DNA of 64,000 nucleotides from Myxococcales bacterium FL481 (GTDB lineage: Bacteria > Myxococcota_A > Polyangia > Nannocystales > Nannocystaceae), in the NCBI GenBank assembly GCA_006508105.1, contig QKPP01000059.1, forward strand, positions 1 to 64,000. The letters run 5' to 3'. Made by a program: the position numbers and the translations under genes. The notes beneath the pieces are model-generated. The model was given only the letters and a program-made list of their open reading frames with translations, did no database searches and had not been told where the DNA came from. Positions 17,760 through 28,093 of the stretch are shown one piece after another; within the stretch, counting starts at the first letter, position 1; each line of letters begins with the position of its first letter.

Positions 17760-18012
17760 CCACTGAGCCTAGCCTTTGGCGGGAACGCTCGCTACTCGCG
17801 CATTTGTCTCCGCAGCCACGGTGCCCACGCCCGGCTCGCGCGACCGCGCGGGGCCGGAGCCTGTCGTTCGGGCCGTCGCCGCGCCGCTCTGCGTCGTTTC
17901 GAAACCGCGGGAGGCCTCGCCGCGTGCCGCAGCTCGCGGGTAGCCGCTGGCGGAGCGCGGCTCGTGGACCCATCTGACGCGGCGAGGGAGGGGCGCAGCG
18001 CGGACCTTCGCC

Positions 18013-18849
18013 CTACAGCGGGCGCAACCCCGAGGCGGCTTTCGGAAGGTGGACGTCCATCTGCGGGAACGGAATCGAGATGTCGGCCTTGTCGAGCGCT
18101 TGCTTGACCCCGCGGGTGGTGGCGTCCCACACGTCCCAGTAGGCCTCGGTTTTGCACCATACGCGCACCTGCCAGGTGATCGAGCTGTCGCCCATCGACA
18201 ACAGGATGACCTGATGGCCGCGCTCCGGGTCGCGTCCGGGAACGGACGCCGCGACGTCCTCCAAAACCTTGCGCACTTGGTCCAAGTCGGCATCGTAGGC
18301 CGTTCCGACGTCGATATCGACCCGTCGCTCACCGTTGAAGGTCATGTTCTCAATCGAGCCCCCCATGACGGTGCTGTTGGGCACGATGATCCGCCGGTGA
18401 TCCAACGTGTCGAGCGAGGTCGTGAACAGTCCGATGTGGGCGACGAACCCGGTATGTCCATCAACACTGACAAGGTCGCCAATGGTGAACGGTCGAAAGG
18501 TCACGATCATCACCCCGGCCGAGAAGTTGGACAGCGTGCCTTGAAACGCCAGTCCCACGGCCAAGCCGGCCGCGCCGAGCACGGCTGCGAAGCTCGTGGT
18601 CTCAATGCCGAAAATGCTCAGGCAGCTGAGCACCGCCGCGACAATCAACGTCCAGCGGACAAGGTTGCCGAGAAAGTCGGACAGCGCCGGGTCGATCTTG
18701 CGGGCTTTGAGGGTGCGAGTCAGCCGGCCGTCGGCCCACGCGGCCACTCGGAACGCGATCCAAAGGGCAAACAGGACGCCGACGATGCGGACGCCGTAGC
18801 TGAGGAGTTGAGGGGCCAGTTCGGCGAGTAAGGCTTCGATGTTTTCCAT
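18013..18849 (-). CDS. Small-conductance mechanosensitive ion channel (MscS family)
   Basis: AAVLGAAGLAVGLAFQGTLSNFSAGVMIVTFRPFTIGDLVSVDGHTGFVAHIGLFTTSLDTLDHRRIIVPNS. Confidence 0.95.
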   Translation of the reverse strand: MENIEALLAELAPQLLSYGVRIVGVLFALWIAFRVAAWADGRLTRTLKARKIDPALSDFLGNLVRWTLIVAAVLSCLSIFGIETTSFAAVLGAAGLAVGLAFQGTLSNFSAGVMIVTFRPFTIGDLVSVDGHTGFVAHIGLFTTSLDTLDHRRIIVPNSTVMGGSIENMTFNGERRVDIDVGTAYDADLDQVRKVLEDVAASVPGRDPERGHQVILLSMGDSSITWQVRVWCKTEAYWDVWDATTRGVKQALDKADISIPFPQMDVHLPKAASGLRPL

Positions 18850-19001
18850 ATTGGCCGGCGATGGTGGCACGCGCGATCGTGCGGCTCAACAACGCGACCC
18901 GAGGCCAACGGGACGACGTTCGCCACCAACCGAGCGGAGAGAGCTTGGCGGACCCGCGGTCACGTTCTCGCGACAAACCCGACGCCGCATGGGCGCGACG
19001 A

Positions 19002-19394
19002 CTAGCGCGCGCGATGCTCGGTGCCGGCGCCCGCCGTCACGAAGATCGCGGTGACCGGGGCCGAGACATCCGCCGTATGCCAGACCCCCGGCGGGTTGAT
19101 CGCGTACTGCCCGGGTTGCAGCGTCGTGCGCCGGTGCTCGCCGTCAATCTCTTGCACCAGCGTGAGCTCGCCCTGCGTGCAGATAACGACCTCGCTGCCG
19201 CGAGGGTGCATTTCCCAGCTGTCCCAGGAGCGAGCGAAGGTGTGCATCGCAATCAGCCGCCCTTCGTCGCCGTCGTCCGCGTGCCGTTGCCCGTAGGCCG
19301 CATACCACTCGGCGCCTGTGAACGGAGGTTGAGCGATGGCGGTCGCGCCTCGACCGAGGTGCACCGGAGCTTGTGAGAGGTCGTTGGCGGGCAT
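19002..19394 (-). CDS. Cupin-domain protein
   Basis: WEMHPRGSEVVICTQGELTLVQEIDGEHRRTTLQPGQYAINPPGVWHTADV; ATG at 19394. Confidence 0.85.
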   Translation of the reverse strand: MPANDLSQAPVHLGRGATAIAQPPFTGAEWYAAYGQRHADDGDEGRLIAMHTFARSWDSWEMHPRGSEVVICTQGELTLVQEIDGEHRRTTLQPGQYAINPPGVWHTADVSAPVTAIFVTAGAGTEHRAR

Positions 19395-20084
19395 GCTCCA
19401 CAACCTTACCACTACGTCGGTTGCGCCCGTCTCGAGTCCGAGTCGCCGCGCACGAGAGGGATTGTGACGGGTTGTGGTCGGTTGGACCGATTCCACGCGC
19501 CGAGGGGCGCGGACTCGTCGGCGTGGACGACCCGCGCGTGGGGACCGGGAGGCTTCACCGTGGCTCGAAAACCGCGTGTGGTCAGCCCGTCGAGCGAGGC
19601 CGCGCCGGCCGGCGACGCGACTCGACACGAACTCGCCCACGGCAATCTGATCGCGCAGCGCCTCGCCCGGTGGATGTCAGTTCGGCCCGTGCGAGGGGAG
19701 CCCGCAGGCTACGCGGTCTGGACTTGCGCGAGGTCTGGCAGGGGTCGCGGTCGCGAAACGTCGGCGTGGATCAAACATCGGTATGCTGCCCTGACTAGCA
19801 TTACTCATGTTCCTGCGCCGTGGCGTCACGCCACGTCGGCATTCGTCGGCGTCGAGAGGCCAGGAACTGTATCGTGAACCGGGTTTTCGCCGGGGGCCCG
19901 GCCCCGTCACTGCGTGCATGTCAGGAACAGTTGGCTTCGCTCGCCAATCGACGTGGTCGATCGCACGGCTTTGTCGGCGCCGCGCCGTAAACGCCATTCG
20001 TAGTGCCCGTCGCGAACAACTCGGCACGCGGCGACCCACCGCCGGCGGGCCAGCGGGACACGGCAATGATACCGTCGAGTCTCG

Positions 20085-21953
20085 ATGTCTGGTGGTAGAT
20101 CGAAGACCCCGGGTGCGAGTGGATTGGCGAAGTGGCTGACCGCCCGAGGGTGGCCGATTCACCTGCTGCTTTGCACAGTGGGAATCGCGGTGTTGATCCG
20201 GCCGACCGTGTTGGCCGCTCGTTTCGGCCGGGTTCCAGGGATTGATCCGGCGGCGTTTTATCCGGCGAGTGTCGCGGTCGCCAAAATGCTCGGTGCTTGT
20301 TTCCTCGTTTGGGGGGCGGCTGGCGTGTTGCTCCGGGTGCTCGCTCGCCACGGAGCGTTCGCGGTGCAGGGGGTTCGGATGGCCGCGGTCGTCGGAACCT
20401 ATTTGCTTTGCACCGCCGTCTTTGTGGATTGGCATGTCGACGACGCTGCGATCACGTACGCCTACAGTGAGAACCTGGCCACGGGCCTGGGCTTGCGGTT
20501 GCACCCAAATCTGCCGACCGAGGAGGCGTACTCCAACACGCTGTGGATGCTTGTGCTAGCGGGGGCGCGAGCCTGCGGCGCGCCGATTCCCTGGGTGGCC
20601 AAGCTACTGGGTACCGGGCTCGGGGTGCTGTGCATCGTCGGCACGGCCCGACTGCTCGCGCGCGACACCGGCCAGTGGCTCTCGGCGCTGAATATCGCAC
20701 TCCTCGGTTCGCTGTTTTGCACCGCGCCGTTTGTGATCTGGTCCGTCTCCGGGCTCGAGCATGCGCTCCAGGCCGCCGGCTTTCTCGGGCTGGTCGCGTG
20801 CGGTGGCGTCGGTTCACCGCGGCAACGCTGGCGGTTCTCGGCGATCGGGGCCGGGTTGGTTCTCGTACGCCCAGAGGCACCGCTGATTTTGGCCGCGGTG
20901 GCGATCTCTCACGCGTGGGACCGCTGGCGTGAGCGTCGAACGCTTGCACCGATACTACAACTGTGGACACTTCCGGTTCTGCCACTACTGGCTTTGGCGG
21001 GCTTGGTGTTGTTTCGGATCGCCTACTTCGGTGACCCGCTTCCGAACCCCTACTACGCCAAGGGGACCTCCGCGACGCCGGCACGCCTGCTCAACCTTGT
21101 CGGTGGCGCGTGGGAGTACGTGTTCAGCTGGTTGCGAGCCGGGGGGATCGGCGCCCTGTTCGGAGTGTGGGTGTTTCTTCCCGCGCAGCGCCTGCCCCCA
21201 ACGGTGCGCGTGGCCCTGGCTATTGTCGGAGCCCAAGTCGCGTTCGCCGTGTACACAGACGGCGATTGGATGGGCCACTGGCGATTCATGGCCCCGGTGG
21301 TGCCGATGCTGGCCTTCATCACCGGCTACGCTCATGCCGCGAACGCAGCCGAGCGTTCGTGTCAGCTCCCCCTGAAGGTGCCGCTTGCGATCGCTGCGGT
21401 CACGTTCATCGGGATCTCGAGCGTTCGTCACTTCATCGAGTTTCGCGCGCGCCCGACCACTCCGTTCGCGTCGGTGGCCCACGTGGGACAGCGATTCGCT
21501 GCGCTGAGCGCCGACTTGGGGATCGAGCGACCGCGTTTGGCTCACCACGACGCGGGGGGAACGAGCTATCGCTCGGGCGTCGAGCTGGTGGACTTGGCCG
21601 GTCTGGGGAACCGCACCATCGCGAAGAACATGCGTGACCACACCTTTGTGCACCGGTATCTACTCGAACACGCTCAACCCGACTTCGTCTTCGGTAGCGC
21701 GAGCACGTTCGCGGCCGGCATCTCTCGCTTCCACGAGACGCCGCGGTTTGAGCGGGACTACGTGCCGCTGCGGTTCGAGGACGATGCGCTGATGGAGGCC
21801 GATCTGTGCCACATTCGCCGCGATCGGGTACGGGAGGTCGCCGGCCTCCGCGTGGTGCGGCGAGCGGATCAGATCATCGAGGTTGTCGTGTTCGATCCCG
21901 CAACGGTCTCGGCCGGGGCGGGCCGTGATCTCGCGGCCGGCCCCCGCCAGTAG
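20085..21953 (+). CDS. Polytopic membrane protein, GT-C-like glycosyltransferase
   Basis: Multiple TM segments; VDDAAITYAYSENLATGLGLRLHPNLPTEEAYSNTLWMLVLA, the acidic first-loop motif typical of GT-C/PMT-like proteins. Confidence 0.75.
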   Translation: MSGGRSKTPGASGLAKWLTARGWPIHLLLCTVGIAVLIRPTVLAARFGRVPGIDPAAFYPASVAVAKMLGACFLVWGAAGVLLRVLARHGAFAVQGVRMAAVVGTYLLCTAVFVDWHVDDAAITYAYSENLATGLGLRLHPNLPTEEAYSNTLWMLVLAGARACGAPIPWVAKLLGTGLGVLCIVGTARLLARDTGQWLSALNIALLGSLFCTAPFVIWSVSGLEHALQAAGFLGLVACGGVGSPRQRWRFSAIGAGLVLVRPEAPLILAAVAISHAWDRWRERRTLAPILQLWTLPVLPLLALAGLVLFRIAYFGDPLPNPYYAKGTSATPARLLNLVGGAWEYVFSWLRAGGIGALFGVWVFLPAQRLPPTVRVALAIVGAQVAFAVYTDGDWMGHWRFMAPVVPMLAFITGYAHAANAAERSCQLPLKVPLAIAAVTFIGISSVRHFIEFRARPTTPFASVAHVGQRFAALSADLGIERPRLAHHDAGGTSYRSGVELVDLAGLGNRTIAKNMRDHTFVHRYLLEHAQPDFVFGSASTFAAGISRFHETPRFERDYVPLRFEDDALMEADLCHIRRDRVREVAGLRVVRRADQIIEVVVFDPATVSAGAGRDLAAGPRQ

Positions 21954-21984
21954 GGCAAACCCGCGGGACGTGGTACGAGCCCGC

Positions 21985-23619
21985 TCAGGTCGCGGGCGTC
22001 TCGGACCGATTGGGCGCCCGCCGTCGACGGCGGAGTTCCCCGAGCAACAGGGCGGTCAGGCCTACCACCGTCGCCACCATGTAAAAATTGGCCGACGTGT
22101 AGAGATTCATGGCGCTTTTGGTGTGCTGGGACAGCAAATAGTAGGCGGGGATGAGGCCCACGACCGTCACGTCGAACACCGCGTACTTGTACCGCGAGCG
22201 AAACAGCGGTGGCCCCATACAAAACAGCAGAAACCAGAGCACCAGATAGTACTTCGAGATGTCTTCGAGCACGAACGCGGGGATCATGCCGACGAGCATG
22301 CTGTTGCCCTCGTCACTGGCGACGTAGATGATCACCACGCAACCGAGCAACGCGATGAGCGTGAGCCGGTAGTAGGTCTCCTGCTCGCGGAAGATCCGGC
22401 GTTTACGGGCTTTGTCGGCGCTGTGAGGCTGTTTGTCCGCGCCGAAGTCATGGGAGAAGATGCGTTTGACGCCGAACTTCTTTTCGACGAGGTACTGGAA
22501 GTCAGCATGGTGAAACATGTTCTCGCCGAACTCACGCCAGTCTCGGAGGCCGCGGCCGCCGGTCAGGGTCAAGGCGAAGCACAGCGTGAGCCCAGCAAGA
22601 AACGAGGCCGCGAAGTTGACGCGACCATGAGGCAGTCGCTTCGTCCGAAACCACGACCAGGCCACGTGCAGCGCCGGTCCGACGAGAAAAAACACCGGGA
22701 ACACGCGCTCGGCCACGGCGAGGGCGAACGCGAAACCTGCGGTCTTGTAGTGCCCGAGCTTGTAGCAGCTGATTCCCACCAGCACTGTCGCCAGCCAAAA
22801 GAACCGGAGCATCCCGCCGAAGTGAAACGGCGTGGCGCCGAAAAACAGCATGAAGCAGCCCACGAAGGCGAACGCTCGCACGCCGCCGAATGCTCGCCCG
22901 AAGACGAAAAAGGCGGGAATGAGGATGACCCAGTCGAGCGATAGCAGCACGGTGCGTTCGACGACATCGCCGAGTGACAGTCGACTCGAGAGGGTCGAAA
23001 ACACGAGGTGCCCGAACGGCGTGGCGTTGTAGCCGAGATCGGTCACCATGCGCCGCGCGGTGCGGCGGCGGGTGAGATCGAAGACGTCGCCGAGGTCTCG
23101 TTTAAAGGCCGACCAGCGTGCGGGGCTAAACCCGTTGGTCTCAATGCTGTCGATCTCGCCCTGGACGGGCACCCACCGGTAGTCGTGGAGGTCGCGAGTT
23201 TTTCTTACCTTCCGTAGTACATTGCGGTCCTCCCGATCGGCCAAGAACGTGTACTTGTACAGGCCGAAGTAGCCGAGCTCGTCGAAGTACTTGGAGCCCA
23301 TGTAGTAGTGGTAGACGTTCCACCCTTGCATGAACTCCCCCCGGGCAAGCTTCGGGACCTTGTCCTGACCGCGAAGGTACAGCGTGGCTGCACACACCAG
23401 GGCCATGACCGCGATCAACACCCGTCGCCCGGTGACCCGCTGGCCCCAGGCCGAGCGCTCCAAGGCCAGCCCCAACGCGATGGCGCACGACAGCCAGATC
23501 GCGTGCGCCGTACTCGAGATGTCCTCGTGGGTGAGCAGCCACCAGCCCACCCCGGCGAGCGCCGAGAGTCCCAACAGCAGCGGTGCAAAGCGGTTCCGGT
23601 CCGGACGGGGCGTGGCCAT
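21985..23619 (-). CDS. Polytopic membrane protein (GT-C/DUF2029-like)
   Basis: ~10 hydrophobic helices; GEFMQGWNVYHYYMGSKYFDELGYFGLYKYT; start ATG at 23619 or the ORF start 23649. Confidence 0.7.
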   Translation of the reverse strand: MATPRPDRNRFAPLLLGLSALAGVGWWLLTHEDISSTAHAIWLSCAIALGLALERSAWGQRVTGRRVLIAVMALVCAATLYLRGQDKVPKLARGEFMQGWNVYHYYMGSKYFDELGYFGLYKYTFLADREDRNVLRKVRKTRDLHDYRWVPVQGEIDSIETNGFSPARWSAFKRDLGDVFDLTRRRTARRMVTDLGYNATPFGHLVFSTLSSRLSLGDVVERTVLLSLDWVILIPAFFVFGRAFGGVRAFAFVGCFMLFFGATPFHFGGMLRFFWLATVLVGISCYKLGHYKTAGFAFALAVAERVFPVFFLVGPALHVAWSWFRTKRLPHGRVNFAASFLAGLTLCFALTLTGGRGLRDWREFGENMFHHADFQYLVEKKFGVKRIFSHDFGADKQPHSADKARKRRIFREQETYYRLTLIALLGCVVIIYVASDEGNSMLVGMIPAFVLEDISKYYLVLWFLLFCMGPPLFRSRYKYAVFDVTVVGLIPAYYLLSQHTKSAMNLYTSANFYMVATVVGLTALLLGELRRRRRAPNRSETPAT

Positions 23620-23796
23620 TGGGTTGATAGCTCCGATCGCTCGAAACATTGACCATAGCGATGCAGATGCGCGAGCGTCAAACCGCGGCGAGATGCCTCG
23701 GCGGGGCGGGGCGTGATCGAATTACCAGCTCGTGGCACGCCGGCATCCACGACGATCGCGCGAGGCTGGTGGCCAAGTCCAGGTAGACTCGCGGCC

Positions 23797-24726
23797 ATGC
23801 CTCGCCCGACCTTCGCGTCTGTCCGTCGAACCTCACGGTCGATCTTCCTTGTCGCGCGTCGCGGCCGTCGCTTCGCTTCGGCCGTCGGACTGGCCGTCGT
23901 GGCGCTCGTCGGGTTTGGCTGTAGCCCACCTCCGCCGGCGTCCCACGGATCTCCCGCGGCTGCCGTGCCCAAGCCGTCGCCGTCGCAGCAGCGAGACCGG
24001 GCGCGGGCGCTGGCTCGAGGCGAGGGACGAGAGGCCGATCCAGAGGCGGCGGCCCGGATGTTTCGCGACCTTTGTCGCGAGGGCGACGGCGAGAGCTGTT
24101 TCGCCTACGGCGAGGCGATGGAGCGGGGACTGGGCGCCGACGCGGACGAGGCCGCGGCGTTGGACAAGTTCCTCAAGGCTTGTGAAGCGGGTTATCTCCT
24201 CGGCTGCACCAAAGCCGGGCTAGCCACCCTGGCCGGTCGCGGCACCGAGCCGAATCCTTCGCGCGCCGGGGACGTGTTGCGACAAGCCTGTGTCGCGGGG
24301 GAGGTGTACGCATGTGCCCGCTGGGCCGTGATGCAGCAGCGCGGCGAGCTGGGGCGGGTCGATCTGCACGCGGCCGCGCAGACTTGGCGCCAAGCGTGTG
24401 ACCTCAGCGCCGCGTTCTGCGACGAATTCGGCGACATCTTGCGCGTCGGCGACGTCGTGCCCCGCGAGCCGGCGCTGGCGGCCGCGAGGTACGACGAGGC
24501 GTGCGAGCGGGGCGAAGCCTACGGGTGCCGAGCGCTCGGCGGGATGCTCGCGTCGGGCGATGCTTCCGGGTTTCCCGACCTCGAGCGGGCTCGCGCCGCC
24601 TTCAGCAAAGCTTGCGCGCTGGGGGATCGCCCCGCCTGTGCCCACAAGCAGCGCCTCGAGGCCCCCTCCGGGGCCGAAACCCCCGACGTCCGGGGGGGTA
24701 CCGGGTCGGCGGCTCGCGCTGGGTGA
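23797..24726 (+). CDS. Sel1-like repeat protein
   Basis: Repeats of A..MF.DLCREGDGESCFAYGEAMERGLGADADEAAALDKFLKACEAGYLLGCTKAGLATLAGRG; start chosen at MPRPTFASVRR. Confidence 0.85.
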   Translation: MPRPTFASVRRTSRSIFLVARRGRRFASAVGLAVVALVGFGCSPPPPASHGSPAAAVPKPSPSQQRDRARALARGEGREADPEAAARMFRDLCREGDGESCFAYGEAMERGLGADADEAAALDKFLKACEAGYLLGCTKAGLATLAGRGTEPNPSRAGDVLRQACVAGEVYACARWAVMQQRGELGRVDLHAAAQTWRQACDLSAAFCDEFGDILRVGDVVPREPALAAARYDEACERGEAYGCRALGGMLASGDASGFPDLERARAAFSKACALGDRPACAHKQRLEAPSGAETPDVRGGTGSAARAG

Positions 24727-25018
24727 CCGTGGGGGCCGGGTCGAAACCGACCCAGGCGACGTCGGCGGCGAGTCTTGCCGGAGATGGACGGCGGCGGCTG
24801 GTCGCGCCATGTCCGGCGCGGTTTGTGGTGGTTCCAACGCCCCGTTGGGCTATAACTGCCGGTGCGCCAGCCGACGCTCACGGCAGTTCACCCCCGCAAA
24901 GCGGTGACAGCACAACACAACGTTTGGCCCGAGAGCCGAAGTCAGGCAAAACCCATCACACCGTCAGCAAAACACGGGGCCAGTCATGAAGATGACTCGC
25001 CCAGCAAAGAGCATTTCT

Positions 25019-25363
25019 ATGTCGAGCAAACTATTCGTCGGAGGATTGAGTTGGGGAACTACGGACGAGGGCCTTCGGGACGCCTTCGATCGTTTCGGGG
25101 ATATCGTTGAAGCCAAAGTGATCACCGATCGGGATACCGGCCGGTCGCGTGGTTTCGGTTTCGTTTCTTTTGCCACCCCGGATTCGGCTCGCAGCGCCAT
25201 CGAAGAGATGAACGGCGCCGTGCTCGATGGTCGGTCGCTTCGCGTCAACGAAGCTGAAGAGCGTCGTGGTCCACGCGGCGGCGGCGGTGGTGGCGGAGGC
25301 GGACGAGGCGGACCAGGAGGCGGTCGCGGTGGTGGTCGCGGACGCGATGGCGATCGCTGGTAA
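25019..25363 (+). CDS. RRM-domain RNA-binding protein with Gly-rich tail
   Basis: MSSKLFVGGLSWGTTDEGLRDAFDRFGDIVEAKVITDRDTGRSRGFGFVSFA (RNP2/RNP1) followed by RGPRGGGGGGGGGRGGPGGGRGGGRGRDGDRW. Confidence 0.96.
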   Translation: MSSKLFVGGLSWGTTDEGLRDAFDRFGDIVEAKVITDRDTGRSRGFGFVSFATPDSARSAIEEMNGAVLDGRSLRVNEAEERRGPRGGGGGGGGGRGGPGGGRGGGRGRDGDRW

Positions 25364-25396
25364 CTAGCTCGTCGTCGACACGAGCCAACGATGAGG

Positions 25397-25425
25397 GCCG
25401 TGCCGCACTTGTGGCGCGGCTTTTT
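25397..25425 (+). terminator. Rho-independent terminator downstream of the RRM gene
   Basis: gccgtgcc-gcacttgt-ggcgcggc followed by ttttt (one G-U pair in the stem). Confidence 0.75.
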
Positions 25426-25587
25426 GCGTGGTTTCGGATGCCGCGACGCTTCGTGTGCCGCCGTCCGATGGTCCGTCGCCCCCGCGGCGGCGCGGTCTTG
25501 GTCGAGACGAGTCCGGTTGGAGTTCGTCAGGCCGCCTGTGCCCGCAACCGGGCGCGCAACAACAGGCTCCCCTGAGGTGAGACCGGT

Positions 25588-27078
25588 CTAGTCGGGCCCG
25601 GTCGTCGCCGCCGGGTCGACGTCACCGGCGTTGTCGCTGCGGCACGAGCCCCGTAGGGCGGTGAACAACTCGTGGATCCGCGTTTCGGACTTCACGCCCT
25701 CCGAGACCTCGACGCCGGAGTTCACGTCGAGCGCCCACGGTCCGATCTGCCGCGCGGCGACGACGTTGGCCGGTCCCAGGCCGCCAGCCAAGACGGCGGC
25801 CTGCAGTTGCGGGGCCCCACGCAGCACCTCCCACGGGAATACGCGCCCGGTGCCACCGGTTTGGCCGTGGCTTCGAGCGTCGAACAGCGTGCGGTCGCCC
25901 ACTGGGTCGGGCAGCGCTGGCGGTTCAGATCGCTCGGCATCGACGTCGACGCCGACTGCTTTCCAGATCGCCACCGTCTCGCCGAGGGCCCCCCGTAGCG
26001 CGTCGACGTACGCGCGGTCCTCCCGTCCGTGTAGCTGCACCACGGTGAGGTTGAGCGCGCGGGCGTAGTGGACCACGCGTGCGACGTCGGAATCAGCGAA
26101 CACCCCGACCCAGTGCAAATTGACCGCCCCAGCGAGCGCGCGGGCGGTCTCGAGGTCCACGTAGCGTGGTGACCGTTCGACGAAGATGAGGCCGCCGAAG
26201 GTCGCGCCGGCTCGACGAGCGGCCTGTGCGGCGTCGAGGTTCCGCAGTCCGCAGATCTTGACGCGGCCGAAGCAGAGCTGGCGAACTGCCGCCGCGAGGT
26301 CCGGTTGGGCCATCAGCGAGGTCCCGACCAGGAATGCGTCGGCGAACGGGGCGAGCCGATCGACGTCCTGTCGGGTGTAGACCCCGGACTCGCTCACCAC
26401 GAGCCGATCTGGCGGCACGCGACCGGCGAGCCGTTCGGTCACGGCCAATTCGGTGCGCAGCGTTTTGAGGTTGCGGTTGTTGATCCCGATGACGTTCGCG
26501 TCGAGAGCCAAGGCGCGGTCGAGTTCAGCCTCGTCGTGCACCTCGACCAGACAATCCACAGCGAGTTGCCGAGCCGTCTCGAGGCAAGCGCGGGCGGTGG
26601 TATCGTCGAGCACCGAGAGCATCAACAAGATGGCATCGGCTCCGTGACGCCTCGCCTCGAACACCTGGTAGGGGTCGATCACGAAGTCTTTGCACAACAC
26701 CGGCGCGGGTACGTGGGCCCGCACCGTTTCGAGGATGTCGAAACTACCGCCGAAGTAGGGCCCGTCCGTGAGGACGCTGATCGCGTCGGCAAACGGGGCG
26801 TACGCGCCGGCGATCGCGATGGGGTCGAAGTCCGGGCGAATGAGGCCCTTCGAAGGCGATGCACGCTTGCACTCCAAGATGAACCGCACGCCGGGCCGGC
26901 GCAGTGCCTCAACCAGGCTCCGCTCGGATCGTTCGAGGCGCGACGCGAACGTGGCGAGTGGCGTTTGCTCCATTCGCGCGGCAACGTCTTGCCGTTTGTG
27001 GGCGACAATTCTCGCGAGCACCTCGCCGCTACGCGCGGCATCGACGAGATCGGGGCGAATCTCCCCCGCGTTAGCCAT
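25588..27078 (-). CDS. trpCF: Bifunctional indole-3-glycerol-phosphate synthase / phosphoribosylanthranilate isomerase
   Basis: FILECKRASPSKGLIRPDFDPIAIAGAYAPFADAISVLTDGPYFGG (TrpC), then VKICGLRNLDAAQAARRAGATFGGLIFVERSPRYV (TrpF). Confidence 0.96.
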   Translation of the reverse strand: MANAGEIRPDLVDAARSGEVLARIVAHKRQDVAARMEQTPLATFASRLERSERSLVEALRRPGVRFILECKRASPSKGLIRPDFDPIAIAGAYAPFADAISVLTDGPYFGGSFDILETVRAHVPAPVLCKDFVIDPYQVFEARRHGADAILLMLSVLDDTTARACLETARQLAVDCLVEVHDEAELDRALALDANVIGINNRNLKTLRTELAVTERLAGRVPPDRLVVSESGVYTRQDVDRLAPFADAFLVGTSLMAQPDLAAAVRQLCFGRVKICGLRNLDAAQAARRAGATFGGLIFVERSPRYVDLETARALAGAVNLHWVGVFADSDVARVVHYARALNLTVVQLHGREDRAYVDALRGALGETVAIWKAVGVDVDAERSEPPALPDPVGDRTLFDARSHGQTGGTGRVFPWEVLRGAPQLQAAVLAGGLGPANVVAARQIGPWALDVNSGVEVSEGVKSETRIHELFTALRGSCRSDNAGDVDPAATTGPD

Positions 27079-28093
27079 GCGATCGCTCCACGAACCCGTC
27101 GAGCCGGCGCTGGGGCTCTCCCGACGCGAGCGTTTGCTGGGCGAGGTCGACCGCATCGAGCAACGACGGCGCTCGCCCGGCCAGCCATAGGATCGGCGCT
27201 GCGTTGATCGCGACCGCATCGCGGTGAGCGGAGCTTCCGCCCCCTCCGAGCAGGGTCCGCATCCACGCGGCGTTCTCCTGGGGCCCCCCGCCGGCGAGCG
27301 CCGAGGTCGGGGCCGGTTGCACCCCCAGCGCGGCCGGCTCGAGTGTCATCTCGTCGAGCTCGTCGCCCGCGACCCGCATCGCGGTCGTCGGTCCGTGCAA
27401 CGCGATCTCGTCGAGGCCATCTCCGTACACCGTCAGCGCGGACCGGCAGCCCATGCGAGCCAGCGTGCGCGCGGCGACGGGGACGAGATCGGACGCGTAC
27501 ACGCCCATGACCTGAATCGTGGGACGGGCTGGATTCACGAGCGGCCCGAGCACGTTGAAGATCGTGCGAGTGCCGATCTTTTTGCGCACTGGAGCCGCGT
27601 GTCGGGCCCCGGGGTGGTACTGCGGTGCGAACAAGAAGCACACCCCCACGTCATCCAACGCACTGCGCGAGACCTCGGGCGCGGGCGCAAGGTTGGCGCC
27701 GAGCTGCTCGAGGACGTCGGCCGAGCCGCACCGCGAGGACACCGATCGGTTGCCGTGTTTGGCGACCGGCACCCCCGCGGCAGCGGCGACGAAGGCCACC
27801 GCCGTCGAGACGTTCACCGACCCCGCGCCGTCGCCCCCGGTACCGCAGGTGTCAGCAAACGGGTAGTCCGGTCGGGGAAACGGCGTCGCCGCGTCTCGCA
27901 TGGCCGACGCCGCGCCGGCGATTTCGTCCGGCGTTTCTCCTTTGTCGCGCAGGCCGACGAGTACGCGCTCGAGCGCCTCAGGGGGCACGTCCCCGGCGAT
28001 GATCTCACGAAAGAGATCGTACGCTTGCGGTTGGTCGAGATCGCGACCCGTTTCGAGCGACGAGATCGCGGCGGTGGTATTCGCACTAGTCAT
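27071..28093 (-). CDS. trpD: Anthranilate phosphoribosyltransferase
   Basis: DTCGTGGDGAGSVNVSTAVAFVAAAAGVPVAKHGNRSVSSRCGSADVLEQLG; FNVLGPLVNPARP; start ATG at 28093. Confidence 0.97.
   Translation of the reverse strand: MTSANTTAAISSLETGRDLDQPQAYDLFREIIAGDVPPEALERVLVGLRDKGETPDEIAGAASAMRDAATPFPRPDYPFADTCGTGGDGAGSVNVSTAVAFVAAAAGVPVAKHGNRSVSSRCGSADVLEQLGANLAPAPEVSRSALDDVGVCFLFAPQYHPGARHAAPVRKKIGTRTIFNVLGPLVNPARPTIQVMGVYASDLVPVAARTLARMGCRSALTVYGDGLDEIALHGPTTAMRVAGDELDEMTLEPAALGVQPAPTSALAGGGPQENAAWMRTLLGGGGSSAHRDAVAINAAPILWLAGRAPSLLDAVDLAQQTLASGEPQRRLDGFVERSHG

Noticed and set aside
16698-18107. 469-aa plus-strand ORF
   Set aside because: Mostly antisense to the HEXXH protein gene; no recognisable motif and composition typical of shadow ORFs.
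19677-20504. 275-aa minus-strand ORF spanning the gap and the start of the GT-C gene
   Set aside because: No motif, N/H/R-rich; overlaps a better supported plus-strand gene.
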